The notes: generated by a model from the letters alone, not told the origin. DNA of 45,162 nt from Nitrospira sp. (GCA_005116945.1 SWDH01000026.1:1-45162); one strand, 5' to 3'. Positions 1-9,069 are shown, counted from the first letter of the stretch. Program-made: numbers and translations.

Positions 1-84
1 GGTTTCTAAAAACTCGGCGAACGCTTTGGTTTTCCCCAGGGCGGTTATGAGACTCACGCTCCCGCCGAGTTGGTACTCGTTCAT
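1..84 (-). CDS. Hypothetical protein, N-terminal fragment cut by window edge
   Basis: Only the first 28 codons are inside the window, so the function cannot be read. The start is well supported: an ATG at 82-84 on the minus strand is preceded by GGAGGATTAGC, a strong ribosome binding site at normal spacing. The visible peptide begins MNEYQLGGSVSLITALGKTK and shows no signal peptide or recognisable motif. The region 85-249 downstream of the next gene holds no gene but carries a short hairpin repeat. Confidence 0.5.
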   Translation of the reverse strand, partial: MNEYQLGGSVSLITALGKTKAFAEFLET

Positions 85-193
85 GCTAATCCTCCAAATG
101 CAAGAGAGTCGCGAGAGGATAACGAGGCAAGAGTGGGAAATGCAAGTGAGGGAATCTTCTAGCCCGCATTACTCGTGAGGCGTATTTCGTGCT

Positions 194-248
194 GCGTCGT
201 TCGTTTCCGGATTCGGACGTTTCACGCTTCACGAGAGACGAACGACGC
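194..248. repeat. Hairpin repeat with CGTTTCACGCTTCACG core
   Basis: An 11-bp perfect inverted repeat, GCGTCGTTCGT at 194-204 and ACGAACGACGC at 238-248, encloses a 33-bp loop. The loop contains CGTTTCACGCTTCACG, which is the reverse complement of the type of sequence seen again at 34981-35010. It lies between two genes and could act as a weak bidirectional terminator, but there is no T-run. I read it as a member of an interspersed intergenic repeat family. Confidence 0.5.
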
Positions 249-249
249 T

Positions 250-946
250 TCACTTGGCCTGGCGATCGAGAATGGCACGGAGTTTGGCGAGAGAAATGGC
301 CTCGATGCGATGGCTGTCCCGTCCCACCATCGTTGTCGCCATAGTCAAGGCATTGAGGATGGCTTCTTCCGTGGCTTCGACCGTCGCTGTGATCAACGGG
401 TTCAAATGCGTATCAGCGAGGTGTAGTTGTTGAAACGTCGGCTCTTTCGGGTAATGCGGGATCGTGTTTGCGGTGGAGAAGGCCAACATAAAGTCGCCGC
501 TCCCATGCCGCGCAGTGGAACCTGTGCGCGCCAGTCCCAGCGCGGCACGTTTCGCCAACCGCGTAAGCTGCCGACTGTCGAGCGGAGCATCGGTGGCGAT
601 GATAACGATTATCGAGCCTTCGCTTTGCCCAGGTGAAAGGGCCTGCGCGACGGGAGGTACAGCCTCATACAGCCGGCCAACCGGCACACCGCCCACGACG
701 AGCTCAGGCCGTCGCCCATGGTTGGCATTGACGAGCACGCCGATCGTATAGCCGCCCTCAGTCTCCGGTAACCGTCGTGATGAAGTACCGATACCGCCCT
801 TGAAGCCGTAGGACACCATCCCTGTACCTGCACCGACAGTCCCTTCCTGCACGACCCCGGAGGAAGCGCTGTCGAGTGCTTTGACCACATCCGTTTCCGA
901 GACATGGCGCCCTTGAATGTCGTTAAGTCGCCCGTCGTCACATTTG
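250..946 (-). pseudogene. 5'-truncated DmpA/P1-family aminopeptidase (peptidase family S58)
   Basis: The translation matches the second half of the DmpA/BapA-type self-processing aminopeptidases. It contains the VGAGTGM segment followed by YGFKGGIGTSSR, and the HGSGDFMLAFSTAN segment holding the serine that becomes the N-terminal nucleophile after autocleavage. Family members are about 350-380 residues. Here roughly the first 110-130 residues are absent: recognisable homology begins at DDGRLNDIQG, near 946. Directly upstream, in another reading frame, is the 5' part of a lipoprotein gene, so a deletion appears to have joined the two. The open frame extends to 990 only by running through lipoprotein DNA. 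No ribosome binding site serves it, so I call it a pseudogene although its C-terminal frame is intact. Confidence 0.7.
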
Positions 947-1156
947 AAAGATCTCCCGATCGTTGCCTCTAACAATCCGATCCGGCGCACCGATCGAGGA
1001 GACCACTTCTGCCATGGTCGTTTTGCCTTTCTTGATAGCCGAGACGGCGTCTTCTTGAATAGGCTCGCCGACCGTTCCTCTGGTCACCGCGCAGCCTTGA
1101 AGCAGGGCCAAGGTCAAAACAATGACAATGCCGGCCAGCGACTTGAAGAAGGACAT
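938..1156 (-). CDS. Truncated lipoprotein with SmpA/OmlA-like segment
   Basis: A 72-codon gene with a convincing start: AAAGGAG lies 6 bases before the ATG at 1154-1156. The N-terminus is a lipoprotein signal (FFKSLAGIVIVLTLALLQGC), with the lipobox cysteine in LLQGC. The following GKTTMAEVVSSIGAPDRI resembles the start of SmpA/OmlA-type outer-membrane lipoprotein domains, which have a helix ending in a G-x-P turn. Relatives normally continue for many residues after REIF. Here the frame stops three codons after REI, where DmpA sequence begins. It is probably the surviving 5' half of a gene cut by a deletion. The lipid anchor would still be made, but the domain would not fold fully. Confidence 0.6.
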   Translation of the reverse strand: MSFFKSLAGIVIVLTLALLQGCAVTRGTVGEPIQEDAVSAIKKGKTTMAEVVSSIGAPDRIVRGNDREIFQM

Positions 1157-1170
1157 GATGACTCCTTTTG

Positions 1171-1692
1171 CTAAGCTTCGGTTGGACAATCCATTAAACC
1201 ATTGTGGCGTGCCAGAACAAAATCGGTTTCAAATACGGCATAGGAGGATGGAGTGAGCCCCACTTGACGGTACACGGCTTGCGCGACGCTGTTGTTTTCT
1301 TCGACGTACAGACGGATCCCACAGACATTCGGGTTTGTCTTAGCCGTAGCCATCACGGTCTGATGCATTTGGCGAAAGACGCCCTGTCTACGCCAGGCAG
1401 GGGCGACATACACACTCTGAATCCACCAAAATGCGCCGTTACGCCAATCGCTCCATTCAAACGTAATCATGAGCTGCCCTACCAGCTGACGATCGTCGGC
1501 CTGCTCCAGTTCGGCGACCATGAAAAATCCACGATCGGGAGAATTCAGGAGCGCCATTGTCCCGTCATGCAGGCGGTCGCGGTCGAGGTGGCGGCCTTCC
1601 GTTTCAAGAGCCATGGCCGCGCTGAATGACGCGATCTTCGCGGTATCGTGTGGCTTGGCGAGTCGGACGTTCAATTGGTCGAGGATTGACAT
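1171..1692 (-). CDS. GNAT-family N-acetyltransferase
   Basis: The protein has the single-domain GNAT acetyltransferase layout: an N-terminal strand and helices (VRLAKPHDTAKIASF), then WWIQSVYVAPAWRRQGVF, which is strand 4 with the acetyl-CoA pyrophosphate loop (R-R-x-G-x-F/Y), and a C-terminal VEENNSVAQAVYRQVGL that is the typical asparagine/aromatic end of the fold. The substrate cannot be predicted. The frame is open back to a GTG at 1761, but that would overlap the upstream DUF502 gene by 64 bases. I prefer the ATG at 1690-1692, five bases after the DUF502 stop codon, although its ribosome binding site is weak. It is probably co-transcribed with the DUF502 gene. Confidence 0.8.
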   Translation of the reverse strand: MSILDQLNVRLAKPHDTAKIASFSAAMALETEGRHLDRDRLHDGTMALLNSPDRGFFMVAELEQADDRQLVGQLMITFEWSDWRNGAFWWIQSVYVAPAWRRQGVFRQMHQTVMATAKTNPNVCGIRLYVEENNSVAQAVYRQVGLTPSSYAVFETDFVLARHNGLMDCPTEA

Positions 1693-1697
1693 GGAGC

Positions 1698-2315
1698 TCA
1701 ACTCGTTGTTTTCGGGGCTTGTAGCCATCCAGATTCCGGCTTGTACAAACCGGCGGTACACTCCATCTTAATAGCCTCTTCCGGTGCCAGATTGATTGGA
1801 CGCAACTGTGTCTGAGGGACAAAGGCCAGCAACCCGCTGAACGGATGGAGAGCCGTGGGCACAAAGACCATGAGCAAATTTGTTGTCGGTGAAACTTGTA
1901 GCGCAGACGGTGCGGCTCCCATCACAAACCCGATCGCCCAGAGACCGTCTCGAGGGAACGGAAAGGCCACCACCTTGCTGTGACCGAAGCGAGCACGGAA
2001 ATTCAGAAGATCGGCCATGCCTTTGAGGGTGATGTAGAGACTGCGGACTAATGGAACGCGCTCAATCCACTGCTCGGCCTGAGTGATGATGCGCTGCCCA
2101 ACGACATGGGTCGCGATGGCGCCGATAACCACGACAAGGAACAGAAACACGATGAGGCTTAGTCCGGGCCACTGTCGATCTCCCATGTTCAAAGGGAGAT
2201 CGTGGATGAGTTCATTGAGTGCGTGAAATAGTGCGGAAAGGATGAAGAAGGTGGCCCAGGCCGGCACGAGGACCAATAAACCAGCCAGGGAGTATTTCCA
2301 GAACGTGTTCGACAT
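1698..2315 (-). CDS. DUF502 family inner-membrane protein
   Basis: A 205-residue protein with two predicted transmembrane helices near the N-terminus (about residues 9-32 and 52-70), followed by a soluble part with VRSLYITLKGMADLL, VVAFPFPRDGLWAIGFVMG and VFVPTALHPFSGLLAFVP. This arrangement, including the phrase PTxxxPxSGxLxxVP, is characteristic of DUF502, a widespread bacterial membrane family without an established role. The tail after about residue 175 (KMECTAGLYKPESGW) looks less conserved. It is transcribed away from the Trm112-like gene at 2468. The 152 bp between them must hold both promoters, but I could not identify either. Confidence 0.85.
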   Translation of the reverse strand: MSNTFWKYSLAGLLVLVPAWATFFILSALFHALNELIHDLPLNMGDRQWPGLSLIVFLFLVVVIGAIATHVVGQRIITQAEQWIERVPLVRSLYITLKGMADLLNFRARFGHSKVVAFPFPRDGLWAIGFVMGAAPSALQVSPTTNLLMVFVPTALHPFSGLLAFVPQTQLRPINLAPEEAIKMECTAGLYKPESGWLQAPKTTS

Positions 2316-2467
2316 CGCCGTATGTTTCCTTCGACTGGGTCAAGCGAGTCTTACAGTGAAAACCGAAATCCCCAGATGAATAGGGTCTGTCTTCAGGGTT
2401 GATCTCATCGATCTCGATCATCTATTCTACCCCCGTCGTATCGATCAGGTCCACACGGAGAGGGATT

Positions 2468-2758
2468 ATGGCGGAACGTACTGAATCTGGGCGTCCGGTC
2501 ACTATCGACAAGGATCTTCTTGCTATTCTTTGCTGCCCTGATACGAAACAGGATGTAAGTTTGGCCGATCAGGCGCTCATTGCCAAGTTGAACGAAGCGG
2601 TGAGCCGTGGGGAATTGAAAAATAGGGCGATGAAGCCGGTCACGGAAACCCTCGACGGAGGATTGATAAGAGCCGACCGAAAGATACTGTATCCAATCCG
2701 AGAAGACATTCCTGTCATGCTCATCGAAGAAGGCATTCCCCTGGAAGGGATCATCTAG
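2468..2758 (+). CDS. Trm112/YcaR-type (UPF0434) small protein
   Basis: A 96-residue protein with the Trm112-like signature: IDKDLLAILCCPDTKQDVSL at the N-terminus and ADRKILYPIREDIPVMLIEEGIPL at the C-terminus. In other organisms Trm112-like proteins activate methyltransferases by binding them. The bacterial YcaR group is usually about 60 residues, so this one has a longer middle segment (residues about 35-65). I chose the ATG at 2468 because GGAGAGGG stands just upstream. The open frame extends back to 2399 but without a ribosome binding site. The metal-binding cysteines are incomplete (one CC pair only). Confidence 0.85.
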   Translation: MAERTESGRPVTIDKDLLAILCCPDTKQDVSLADQALIAKLNEAVSRGELKNRAMKPVTETLDGGLIRADRKILYPIREDIPVMLIEEGIPLEGII

Positions 2759-2900
2759 TCAGACTGGTCAACAATCTCCTTCTGGGTCTATTCCTAAGCC
2801 TGCACACTTCCGATCAGAATCTTCCTGCTGCCCCATGCATAATGAGCAAAAGTCTCGGTAGCATCTCCTCATTATTTAGAAACGACAGCAGGCCAGCCGT

Positions 2901-3164
2901 CTATCGGTTGGCATTTTTTGAGCCGGTCGATGTCCCGCAGTGCTGGCAGAGATATTCGTATAGATCTCCGGTCGGGAGCACAAGTAGCAGTCGCTCTCGC
3001 GTGGGGGTCGCCACTCGGCAGGAAGGGCAATAGAGCAGCGACGCATTTAACGATCTGAATTGGTCTGGTTGTTTAGAGGAAGGTGGTCTTAACGGTCGAA
3101 CGGTGTTGGGGGAAGGATTGGTCAGCCAAGTTGGGCCAGGAGGCTTTCGTGAAAAACCTGACAT
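2901..3164 (-). CDS. Small zinc-ribbon hypothetical protein
   Basis: An 87-residue frame with two CxxC knuckles, CPSC and CQHC, about 27 residues apart in its C-terminal half, separated by a beta-rich stretch (RERLLLVLPTGDLYEYL). This is a plausible single zinc ribbon. The N-terminal 35 residues are rich in proline and serine and look disordered. There is no clear ribosome binding site before the ATG at 3162-3164, so the true start may lie further in. No function can be assigned. The gaps on either side (2759-2900 and 3165-3289) contain nothing I recognise. Confidence 0.5.
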   Translation of the reverse strand: MSGFSRKPPGPTWLTNPSPNTVRPLRPPSSKQPDQFRSLNASLLYCPSCRVATPTRERLLLVLPTGDLYEYLCQHCGTSTGSKNANR

Positions 3165-3289
3165 ACAATAATTCTATAAAATGAGACGGTAGTGATCAAT
3201 GCTCAGAGTCTAACTGCGTGCTTCCAGCATGTGCTATGAAAGCCGACATGGTGCAGTTGGTACGAGAGACTCGATTGAGGACAGGAATG

Positions 3290-3661
3290 CTAGGCCGTTG
3301 GCGTCTTTGCTGACTCAATGTCCGTTGCTGTGATCAGGCTTGATAAATAATCAGCGACAAAATTGAGAGCTTCCTCTCGGCCGTCTGCACGACGCCCCTT
3401 TTCTCGACGCTGGACTGACAATTCGTGATCAAGATCTGACTTGACCTCGGTCAGAACTCGTTGGAGGGAAGAAGGAGTCAAGTTTGAATCCATATCTTCA
3501 AGCTCTTGGCAGCGGTCAAGGACCCAATTCAACCCTTCGATTCGCCCAGCGTAGTGCTCCTGCTCCGCGGTGTCGATCCGTGACATGGTGGTGGCAAATG
3601 TCTGTGCCTCATAGATGAGATTATAGAAGCTGGTCACTGCTCGCTGTAAGGTTGGAATCAT
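3290..3661 (-). CDS. Hypothetical helical protein
   Basis: A 123-residue protein with a good start: AAAGGAGAGAC precedes the ATG at 3659-3661. The sequence is hydrophilic, almost entirely helical by composition, and has no signal peptide or membrane segment. Residues 34-90 are rich in E, D, Q and L in a pattern compatible with a coiled coil. I do not recognise the family. It is likely real because of the ribosome binding site and the balanced amino-acid composition. Confidence 0.6.
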   Translation of the reverse strand: MIPTLQRAVTSFYNLIYEAQTFATTMSRIDTAEQEHYAGRIEGLNWVLDRCQELEDMDSNLTPSSLQRVLTEVKSDLDHELSVQRREKGRRADGREEALNFVADYLSSLITATDIESAKTPTA

Positions 3662-3737
3662 GTCTCTCCTTTGCGAAAATTATCAATCGTCTAATTATAC
3701 ACGAGAATGCCAAGGCAACAAGGAAAAAAATGTTGAG

Positions 3738-4067
3738 CTAGGTAAATAGGAGAGAATGAAACTCGTTCATGAATCCGTAATAGAGCGGGGCGAAATCTTT
3801 GAGGCACTCCGGACTGGTTTCTTTGAGGCGTTTGAAAAAGAGGATTTGCACACGCGGGTTGATCTGTTCCAGGAGCTGGCCCAATTGAGCCATGGTATAG
3901 CTCCCAGTTGGGACGCTGAGGACATAGTGCACGAGACGCTCGACGAATTGCTGAGCCATATACTCGCTGGCAAGATAACCATCTGGGAGCTTTCCAGAAG
4001 CCAGAAATTCTTCAAAAGGTATCGCTTGCGCAGCAAATGGGATGGACGGTTGCTGACTAGAGGTCAC
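3738..4067 (-). CDS. Hypothetical protein
   Basis: A 109-residue frame starting at GTG (4065-4067) with GAGG about ten bases upstream. Residues 15-35 read IPFEEFLASGKLPDGYLASE and the rest is amphipathic helix with many aromatic residues (FERLVHYVLSV, ILFFKRL, LYYGFMNEFHSLLF). The composition is that of a real soluble protein, but no family is recognised. An opposing-strand frame covers the same bases and looks like a shadow. It is transcribed towards the small gene at 3661 with about 75 bp between. Confidence 0.5.
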   Translation of the reverse strand: MTSSQQPSIPFAAQAIPFEEFLASGKLPDGYLASEYMAQQFVERLVHYVLSVPTGSYTMAQLGQLLEQINPRVQILFFKRLKETSPECLKDFAPLYYGFMNEFHSLLFT

Positions 4068-4210
4068 GCTGATGATACCTCAGCTTGTGATGGAGGAATA
4101 TCTATATCAAGTAGTAACTCTACTGAACCTTCTGGAATGCGTCAAGTGCGCAGAAGAATCAGGCACGGTCTGAGCCGAAAGACCGGTGGAGACGAAAATA
4201 CGCAATATTC

Positions 4211-4253
4211 TTTATCAAATAGAAGGGGCGGAGTCCCTATGGAACTCCGCCCC
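4211..4253 (-). terminator. Rho-independent terminator of nxrAB
   Basis: A perfect 10-bp stem (GGGGCGGAGT at 4225-4234, ACTCCGCCCC at 4244-4253) with a 9-base loop lies 27 bases beyond the nxrB stop codon. Read on the minus strand, the stem is followed by TTCTATTTGATAAA, a moderately T-rich tract. Position, strength and orientation fit an intrinsic terminator that closes the nxrAB transcript. Confidence 0.85.
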
Positions 4254-4279
4254 TGTGACACGCTGGTCTCGATGACACT

Positions 4280-5569
4280 TTAGAGCCAGGTCACCCGCTC
4301 AGCCGGTCGAATGTAGATGGGCTCTTCCACCTGCACCCGCGCCACTTCTTTGCCCGACTTGTTGAAGCCCAGCACGGTATCGTTGTACATCTCGAACCGT
4401 TTCCCGTGGATCTGGGTCTCGAACACTTTGGGGCCCGGAATCACATCGTACCGGAAGACGATTTGCTGGCTGGCGCGCCAGAGTTGCAGGACTGCCAACA
4501 GCTCCCGGCTGGGGACGAGATACTTCTCGATGGCATTATCGACCCCCGGGCCGAACATCTGCCGCGCGTATCCGCGCGGGCTATGCCGTGGTGGGATGTA
4601 GTAGCCATTGGGCTCGGTGCCCCACTGCGGGTAGAGCGGCAGCGCGACCTGCTCCACGCGAATCGCGTAGTAGAGCGGGTGCCAGCGATCCTCGGCCCAC
4701 AGGCCGTCTTCGCCGATGCGGACCAGGCTCTGCATCCGGATCTTTCCGACGCAGGCGGCCATGCAGCGTGTCTCCATTGGCTCACCGCCCGTCAGCGGGT
4801 CCTTGCCTTCAATGCGTGGATAGCAGGCGATGCACTTCTCCGACACGCGGGTGGTGCCTCGATACATCGGCTTTTTATAGGGGCACTGCTCGACGCACTT
4901 CTTGTAGCCTCTGCATCGGTTCTGGTCGATCAAAACAATCCCGTCTTCCGGTCTCTTGTAGATCGCCTTCCGCGGGCAGGCGGCCAAACAGCCGGGATAG
5001 GTGCAATGATTACAGATGCGCTGGAGGTAAAAGAAGAAGGTCTCATGCTCCGGCAGGCTGCTGCCTGTCATCTTCCATGGTTCGTCCCGTGAGAATCCGG
5101 TCTTGTCAATGCCCTCCACCAGTGCGCGCATCGAGGTAGCTGTATCCTCATAGATATTCACAAACCGCCACTCTTGGTCCGTCGGAATGTACCCGATGGC
5201 CGCTTGGCCGACCTTGGCGCCAGCATCGAAAATGGTCATCCCTTCGAACACCCCATAGGGCGCATGGTGTTTCCGGCCCACTCGGACGTTCCACACCTGT
5301 CCACCAGGATTCACTTGTTCGATAAGTTGGGTGATCTTCACGTCGTAGAACTGGGGATACCCGCCGTATGGCTTGGTTTCCACGTTGTTCCACCACATGT
5401 ATTCCTGACCCTTGGAGAAGAGCCAGGTCGACTTGTCCGCCATCGAACAGGTCTGACAGGCCAGACACCGGTTGATGTTAAACACAAAGGCAAACTGCCA
5501 CTTCGGATGCCGTTCCTCATAGGGATACAGCATCTTCCGTCCCAGGTGCCAGTTATACACTTCAGGCAT
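4280..5569 (-). CDS. nxrB: Nitrite oxidoreductase beta subunit (iron-sulfur protein)
   Basis: NxrB passes electrons from the molybdenum subunit towards the respiratory chain during oxidation of nitrite to nitrate. This 429-residue protein has the four-cluster NarH-like plan: C35-x2-C38-x2-C41, then C186-x2-C189-x4-C194-x3-C198, C219-x5-C225-x3-C229, C246-x2-C249 and C269-x3-C273. The CRGYKKC stretch has tyrosine where a fourth cysteine would be, the usual sign of one [3Fe-4S] beside three [4Fe-4S] clusters. There is no signal peptide. In Nitrospira NxrB is thought to be co-exported with the Tat-tagged NxrA. GAGGAGG lies 7 bases before the ATG. It is 62 bp downstream of nxrA in the same operon and is followed by a strong terminator. 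Confidence 0.97.
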   Translation of the reverse strand: MPEVYNWHLGRKMLYPYEERHPKWQFAFVFNINRCLACQTCSMADKSTWLFSKGQEYMWWNNVETKPYGGYPQFYDVKITQLIEQVNPGGQVWNVRVGRKHHAPYGVFEGMTIFDAGAKVGQAAIGYIPTDQEWRFVNIYEDTATSMRALVEGIDKTGFSRDEPWKMTGSSLPEHETFFFYLQRICNHCTYPGCLAACPRKAIYKRPEDGIVLIDQNRCRGYKKCVEQCPYKKPMYRGTTRVSEKCIACYPRIEGKDPLTGGEPMETRCMAACVGKIRMQSLVRIGEDGLWAEDRWHPLYYAIRVEQVALPLYPQWGTEPNGYYIPPRHSPRGYARQMFGPGVDNAIEKYLVPSRELLAVLQLWRASQQIVFRYDVIPGPKVFETQIHGKRFEMYNDTVLGFNKSGKEVARVQVEEPIYIRPAERVTWL

Positions 5570-5631
5570 GGTGAATCCTCCTCGTTCCTCGGTAGTCGTT
5601 ACTCGTCAAGTATCTCATTCGATTCCCATCG

Positions 5632-8600
5632 TCAGACTTTGATCTTGATGTGTTCACCTTTGAGCCACTTGATCATGAACTCATTCTCTTGGCCCGGAGT
5701 GAACCCGGTCCTGACCGGCTCCCAGGGCCCTCGGGCTCCGATGCCGCCGTCTTCGGCCTTGGTGATCCGGATCAGACATTCCTTCGGCACCGTGTTGATC
5801 GCATGGTGATCGACCTGGTAGCCCCACTTAAACTTCCACGCGATAGCATGCTTGCCCGGTAACGAGTCGGTTTGGTGCATCGGCATCAACCAGTTTCTGG
5901 TAAAGGACTGTTGAGCCCCATACCGGAAGTTAGATTGGTAGCCGGTATCCACCGCGATGGCACGTCCGTCCGGCCTGGTCTCATGGCCTTTTACCGATTT
6001 GGGCGTCGCCACATACGGGGCATGTTTCGCCATCGTGACGTGATAGGGGTAGGCCGGATTGTACTTCGCACGGATCATCAGGCGCGCAACCTTATAGTAC
6101 GGATCTGATGGTTTCCACCCTCGATAGGGGCGATCCACCGGGTTGCCGTCTACATAGACGTAATCGCCGTCGTTGATGCCACGGTCTTTTGCTGCTTGTG
6201 GGTTGATGTGCAACTGGTGCTCGCCCACGCCAGGCGTTCGTTTGTCCATCCGATAGGGATCGCCGAAGTTCGACTCATAAATCTGCACCCAGTCGTTCAC
6301 GGACCATTGGCTGTGCACCCGATGGCGGGTCTTGGGCGTGACACAATAGAATTGGTAGCCCTTCTCCCACAGGGGGTTCGCATGCCGCTTGATTTCCTGC
6401 CACGGCAGCTTGATGTTTCGCACCGTTTTATCGTCATGGTGCTGGGCTGTGATCGGAATCCCGTAGTCGTCAGGACGGACATAGGGATTGCTGGTCATGA
6501 TCGCGTTCGGCAGATACGGCGTCGCCTCCGTCCCTTCGCGGTGCGAGATGAAGTTTTCGCCGTATTCGATCGCCTCCGGCTCCGTGCGATAATTCTCGTA
6601 CCGACCGGTCCTGGTCCACATCGGCTTTGATTCGTTGGTCTCTTCCCAGAAGGGCGTGCGTGGATAAGTCCGTACCATGACCATCCAGCCCTTTTCCGAC
6701 TTCAGCATGACGTCCGCGCTGTAGCCATAGAAGGTGCTGGAGGCATCGAGCATCCGCTGGGCATAGACATCGACGCGGTTCTCATAGACAAACTTGAAGT
6801 AATCGCGCATCCGCTTATCGCCAGTCATGTCCGACAACTTGGCGGCCACCCCGGCAAACGTGTCGAGGTCATTGCGAGTATCGTACAAAGGCCTGATTCC
6901 ACCCTTCCAGATCTGCACCCAGGGATTAGATACCGTGATGGTCATTTCCGGATAGGTGAACTCCATCCATGTATTTGCGGCAAAGGCGATATCGTTATGG
7001 TTGATGTCCGACGTCATCTCGATATCCTGAGTGATCAGGGTCTCGATGTTCGGATCGACGTTACGCACCATGTCGTAGTGGTGTTTGGCGTTGTTGAGCA
7101 CGTTCACGTTGACGACCCAGCGGAACTTGCTCGGGGTCGGCATGTGGGTCTTGCCCGTAAACACCTTGCGGCCATACTTCGGCGTGCTCACGATCAAGGC
7201 GGTATCGCCATGGTTCCAGTAGCCGACTTCTTCGCCGTAGTAATAGGAGTTTGTCTTGATTTCTTTGCCGTGGGCGTTCGGATCGAGCGTGATATTGAAG
7301 GGATCTTCACCCGTGTGCACGGCGAGACCCGCGCCGGACCAGGGCGTTGACGTCCAACATCCAGCCTTGTAATTTCCGGCCCAGGTATGTTGCCCGGTGC
7401 CGAACTTTCCGACGTTGCCGGTGACAATAAGCACCATGGCGGCACCGCGGGAGTTGATCGTCATGTGGAAGTAGTGGTTCGTCCCCTCGCCGTTATGAAT
7501 CGCGGCAGGCTTGATTGAGCCCGAATCCCGCGCCCACCGGACCAGGAGGTCTTTTGGGGTCCGGCAAATCTGATGGACGGTGTCCAGGTCATAGTCTTGG
7601 AAATGCACCAAGTACATTTGCCAGACTGGCATGGCGTCGACTTCTCGTCCATTGAGCAGTTTTACGCGGTAGGTGCCAGTGAGGGCGGCGTCGATGCCGC
7701 TATTTTGATAATGCCACCCGACTTGCTCCCGGTGAAGGGGAACCGCCTGCTTCTTGTTGAGATCCCACACCATCATCCCGCCAAGCCGCTCGACCTGCGC
7801 GGGCTTCAGGGACTGCACCCGGCCTGAGTAGCTCTTAGAGAAGTCCGGGAACTTATATTCCGCCACCACGTCACGCGGGTCCAGGAACTGTAAGGTATCG
7901 GTGCGGACGAGCACGGGAGAATCGGTATAGCCCTTCAGGAAGTCGGTGTCGTGCATGTTCTCATCGACGATGATTTTCATGGCACCCAAGAAAATCGCAC
8001 CGTCCGACGCGGGCCTGAGCGGCATCCAATAGTCGGCGCGATAGGCGGTGGGGTTATACTCCGGCGTGATGACGACGATCCGGGCGCCCCGCTCAATACA
8101 TTCGAGCTTCCAATGGGCTTCCGGCATCTTGTTCTCGACGAAATTCTTGCCCCAGCTGGTGTTCAGCTTAGAGAAGCGCATGTCGGAGAGGTCGATGTCG
8201 GACCCCTGCGCCCCGCACCACCAGGGATGCGACGGGTTCTGGTCCCCGTGCCAGGTGTAGTTCGACCAATAGCGACCACCCTGCGCCTGTTCCGGACTGA
8301 CCTTCCGGATCCAGGTATCCAACAACGCGTTGATACCACCATTCATCCGAGTGTTGCCCATTTTGCCGATGATGCCGAGGACCGGCATACCAGCGCGATG
8401 CTTGAACGTACGGGTGCCCGCGCCCTTCATCATCTCGATCATTTCAGGCGCATAGCCCTGCTCACGAAGACGGCGAGCTCCAGCTTCTCCACTGTACCGT
8501 GTGGCAATGATGATCATGGCCTTCGCCGCATAGGTGAAGGCGGTATCCCAGGACACACGGAGCATGTCGTCTAGGAAGCGGCTGTCAAATTTATACTTGC

Positions 8601-9069
8601 GCTTCGTCTCCGACGTGAGCTCCGGGGAGCCGGCGTCCATCCACTCCTTCCAACCCTTCCGCATCAAGGGGCCCTTCAACCGATAGGGGCCATAGACGCG
8701 GCGGTGAAAGGTAAAGCCTTTCAAGCACATGCGTGGGTTGTGGGCAAAGGTTCCTCGATTGCCATAAAGGTCTTCATACGTCTGGTGATCATAGTTTTGC
8801 TCAACCCGCATCACCACGCCGTTTCGGACAAAGGCCCGGACGCGGCAGGCATGCGTGTCATTCGGAGAGCAGACCCAGGTGAAGGACGAATCGTAGCGAT
8901 ATTGGTCGTGGTATACACGTTCCCAGGACCGATCCGGATAGTCCCCCAACGGGTTACCGACTTCGATCACCGGCTGGAGTGCCGTCAACGCCAGGACGTT
9001 GTCCGCCACGGCCACCGCCGCGACTGTCCCGGCAGTAACTTTTAAGAACTGCCTACGTGACAAAAACAT
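5632..9069 (-). CDS. nxrA: Nitrite oxidoreductase alpha subunit (molybdenum catalytic subunit)
   Basis: NxrA is the catalytic subunit that oxidises nitrite to nitrate at a molybdenum bis-MGD centre (DMSO reductase type II family), the main energy source of Nitrospira. The 1145-residue protein starts with a Tat signal, MFLSRRQFLKVTAGTVAA, so the active site faces the periplasm. Cysteines C67, C75 and C115 are candidates for the N-terminal [4Fe-4S] cluster. The segment YTWHGDQNPSHPWW (D276 in HGD) aligns in position with the Mo-ligating aspartate of nitrate reductases. I chose the ATG at 9067-9069 because GGGAGGT stands 7 bases upstream. The open frame runs back to 9111, but that would displace the Tat motif from the N-terminus. 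nxrB follows after 62 bp. Confidence 0.97.
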   Translation of the reverse strand: MFLSRRQFLKVTAGTVAAVAVADNVLALTALQPVIEVGNPLGDYPDRSWERVYHDQYRYDSSFTWVCSPNDTHACRVRAFVRNGVVMRVEQNYDHQTYEDLYGNRGTFAHNPRMCLKGFTFHRRVYGPYRLKGPLMRKGWKEWMDAGSPELTSETKRKYKFDSRFLDDMLRVSWDTAFTYAAKAMIIIATRYSGEAGARRLREQGYAPEMIEMMKGAGTRTFKHRAGMPVLGIIGKMGNTRMNGGINALLDTWIRKVSPEQAQGGRYWSNYTWHGDQNPSHPWWCGAQGSDIDLSDMRFSKLNTSWGKNFVENKMPEAHWKLECIERGARIVVITPEYNPTAYRADYWMPLRPASDGAIFLGAMKIIVDENMHDTDFLKGYTDSPVLVRTDTLQFLDPRDVVAEYKFPDFSKSYSGRVQSLKPAQVERLGGMMVWDLNKKQAVPLHREQVGWHYQNSGIDAALTGTYRVKLLNGREVDAMPVWQMYLVHFQDYDLDTVHQICRTPKDLLVRWARDSGSIKPAAIHNGEGTNHYFHMTINSRGAAMVLIVTGNVGKFGTGQHTWAGNYKAGCWTSTPWSGAGLAVHTGEDPFNITLDPNAHGKEIKTNSYYYGEEVGYWNHGDTALIVSTPKYGRKVFTGKTHMPTPSKFRWVVNVNVLNNAKHHYDMVRNVDPNIETLITQDIEMTSDINHNDIAFAANTWMEFTYPEMTITVSNPWVQIWKGGIRPLYDTRNDLDTFAGVAAKLSDMTGDKRMRDYFKFVYENRVDVYAQRMLDASSTFYGYSADVMLKSEKGWMVMVRTYPRTPFWEETNESKPMWTRTGRYENYRTEPEAIEYGENFISHREGTEATPYLPNAIMTSNPYVRPDDYGIPITAQHHDDKTVRNIKLPWQEIKRHANPLWEKGYQFYCVTPKTRHRVHSQWSVNDWVQIYESNFGDPYRMDKRTPGVGEHQLHINPQAAKDRGINDGDYVYVDGNPVDRPYRGWKPSDPYYKVARLMIRAKYNPAYPYHVTMAKHAPYVATPKSVKGHETRPDGRAIAVDTGYQSNFRYGAQQSFTRNWLMPMHQTDSLPGKHAIAWKFKWGYQVDHHAINTVPKECLIRITKAEDGGIGARGPWEPVRTGFTPGQENEFMIKWLKGEHIKIKV

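Noticed and set aside
3756..4283. 175-codon plus-strand frame
   Set aside because: Overlaps the minus-strand gene 3738-4067 and runs through the nxrAB terminator; the terminator hairpin would be coding, which is unlikely.
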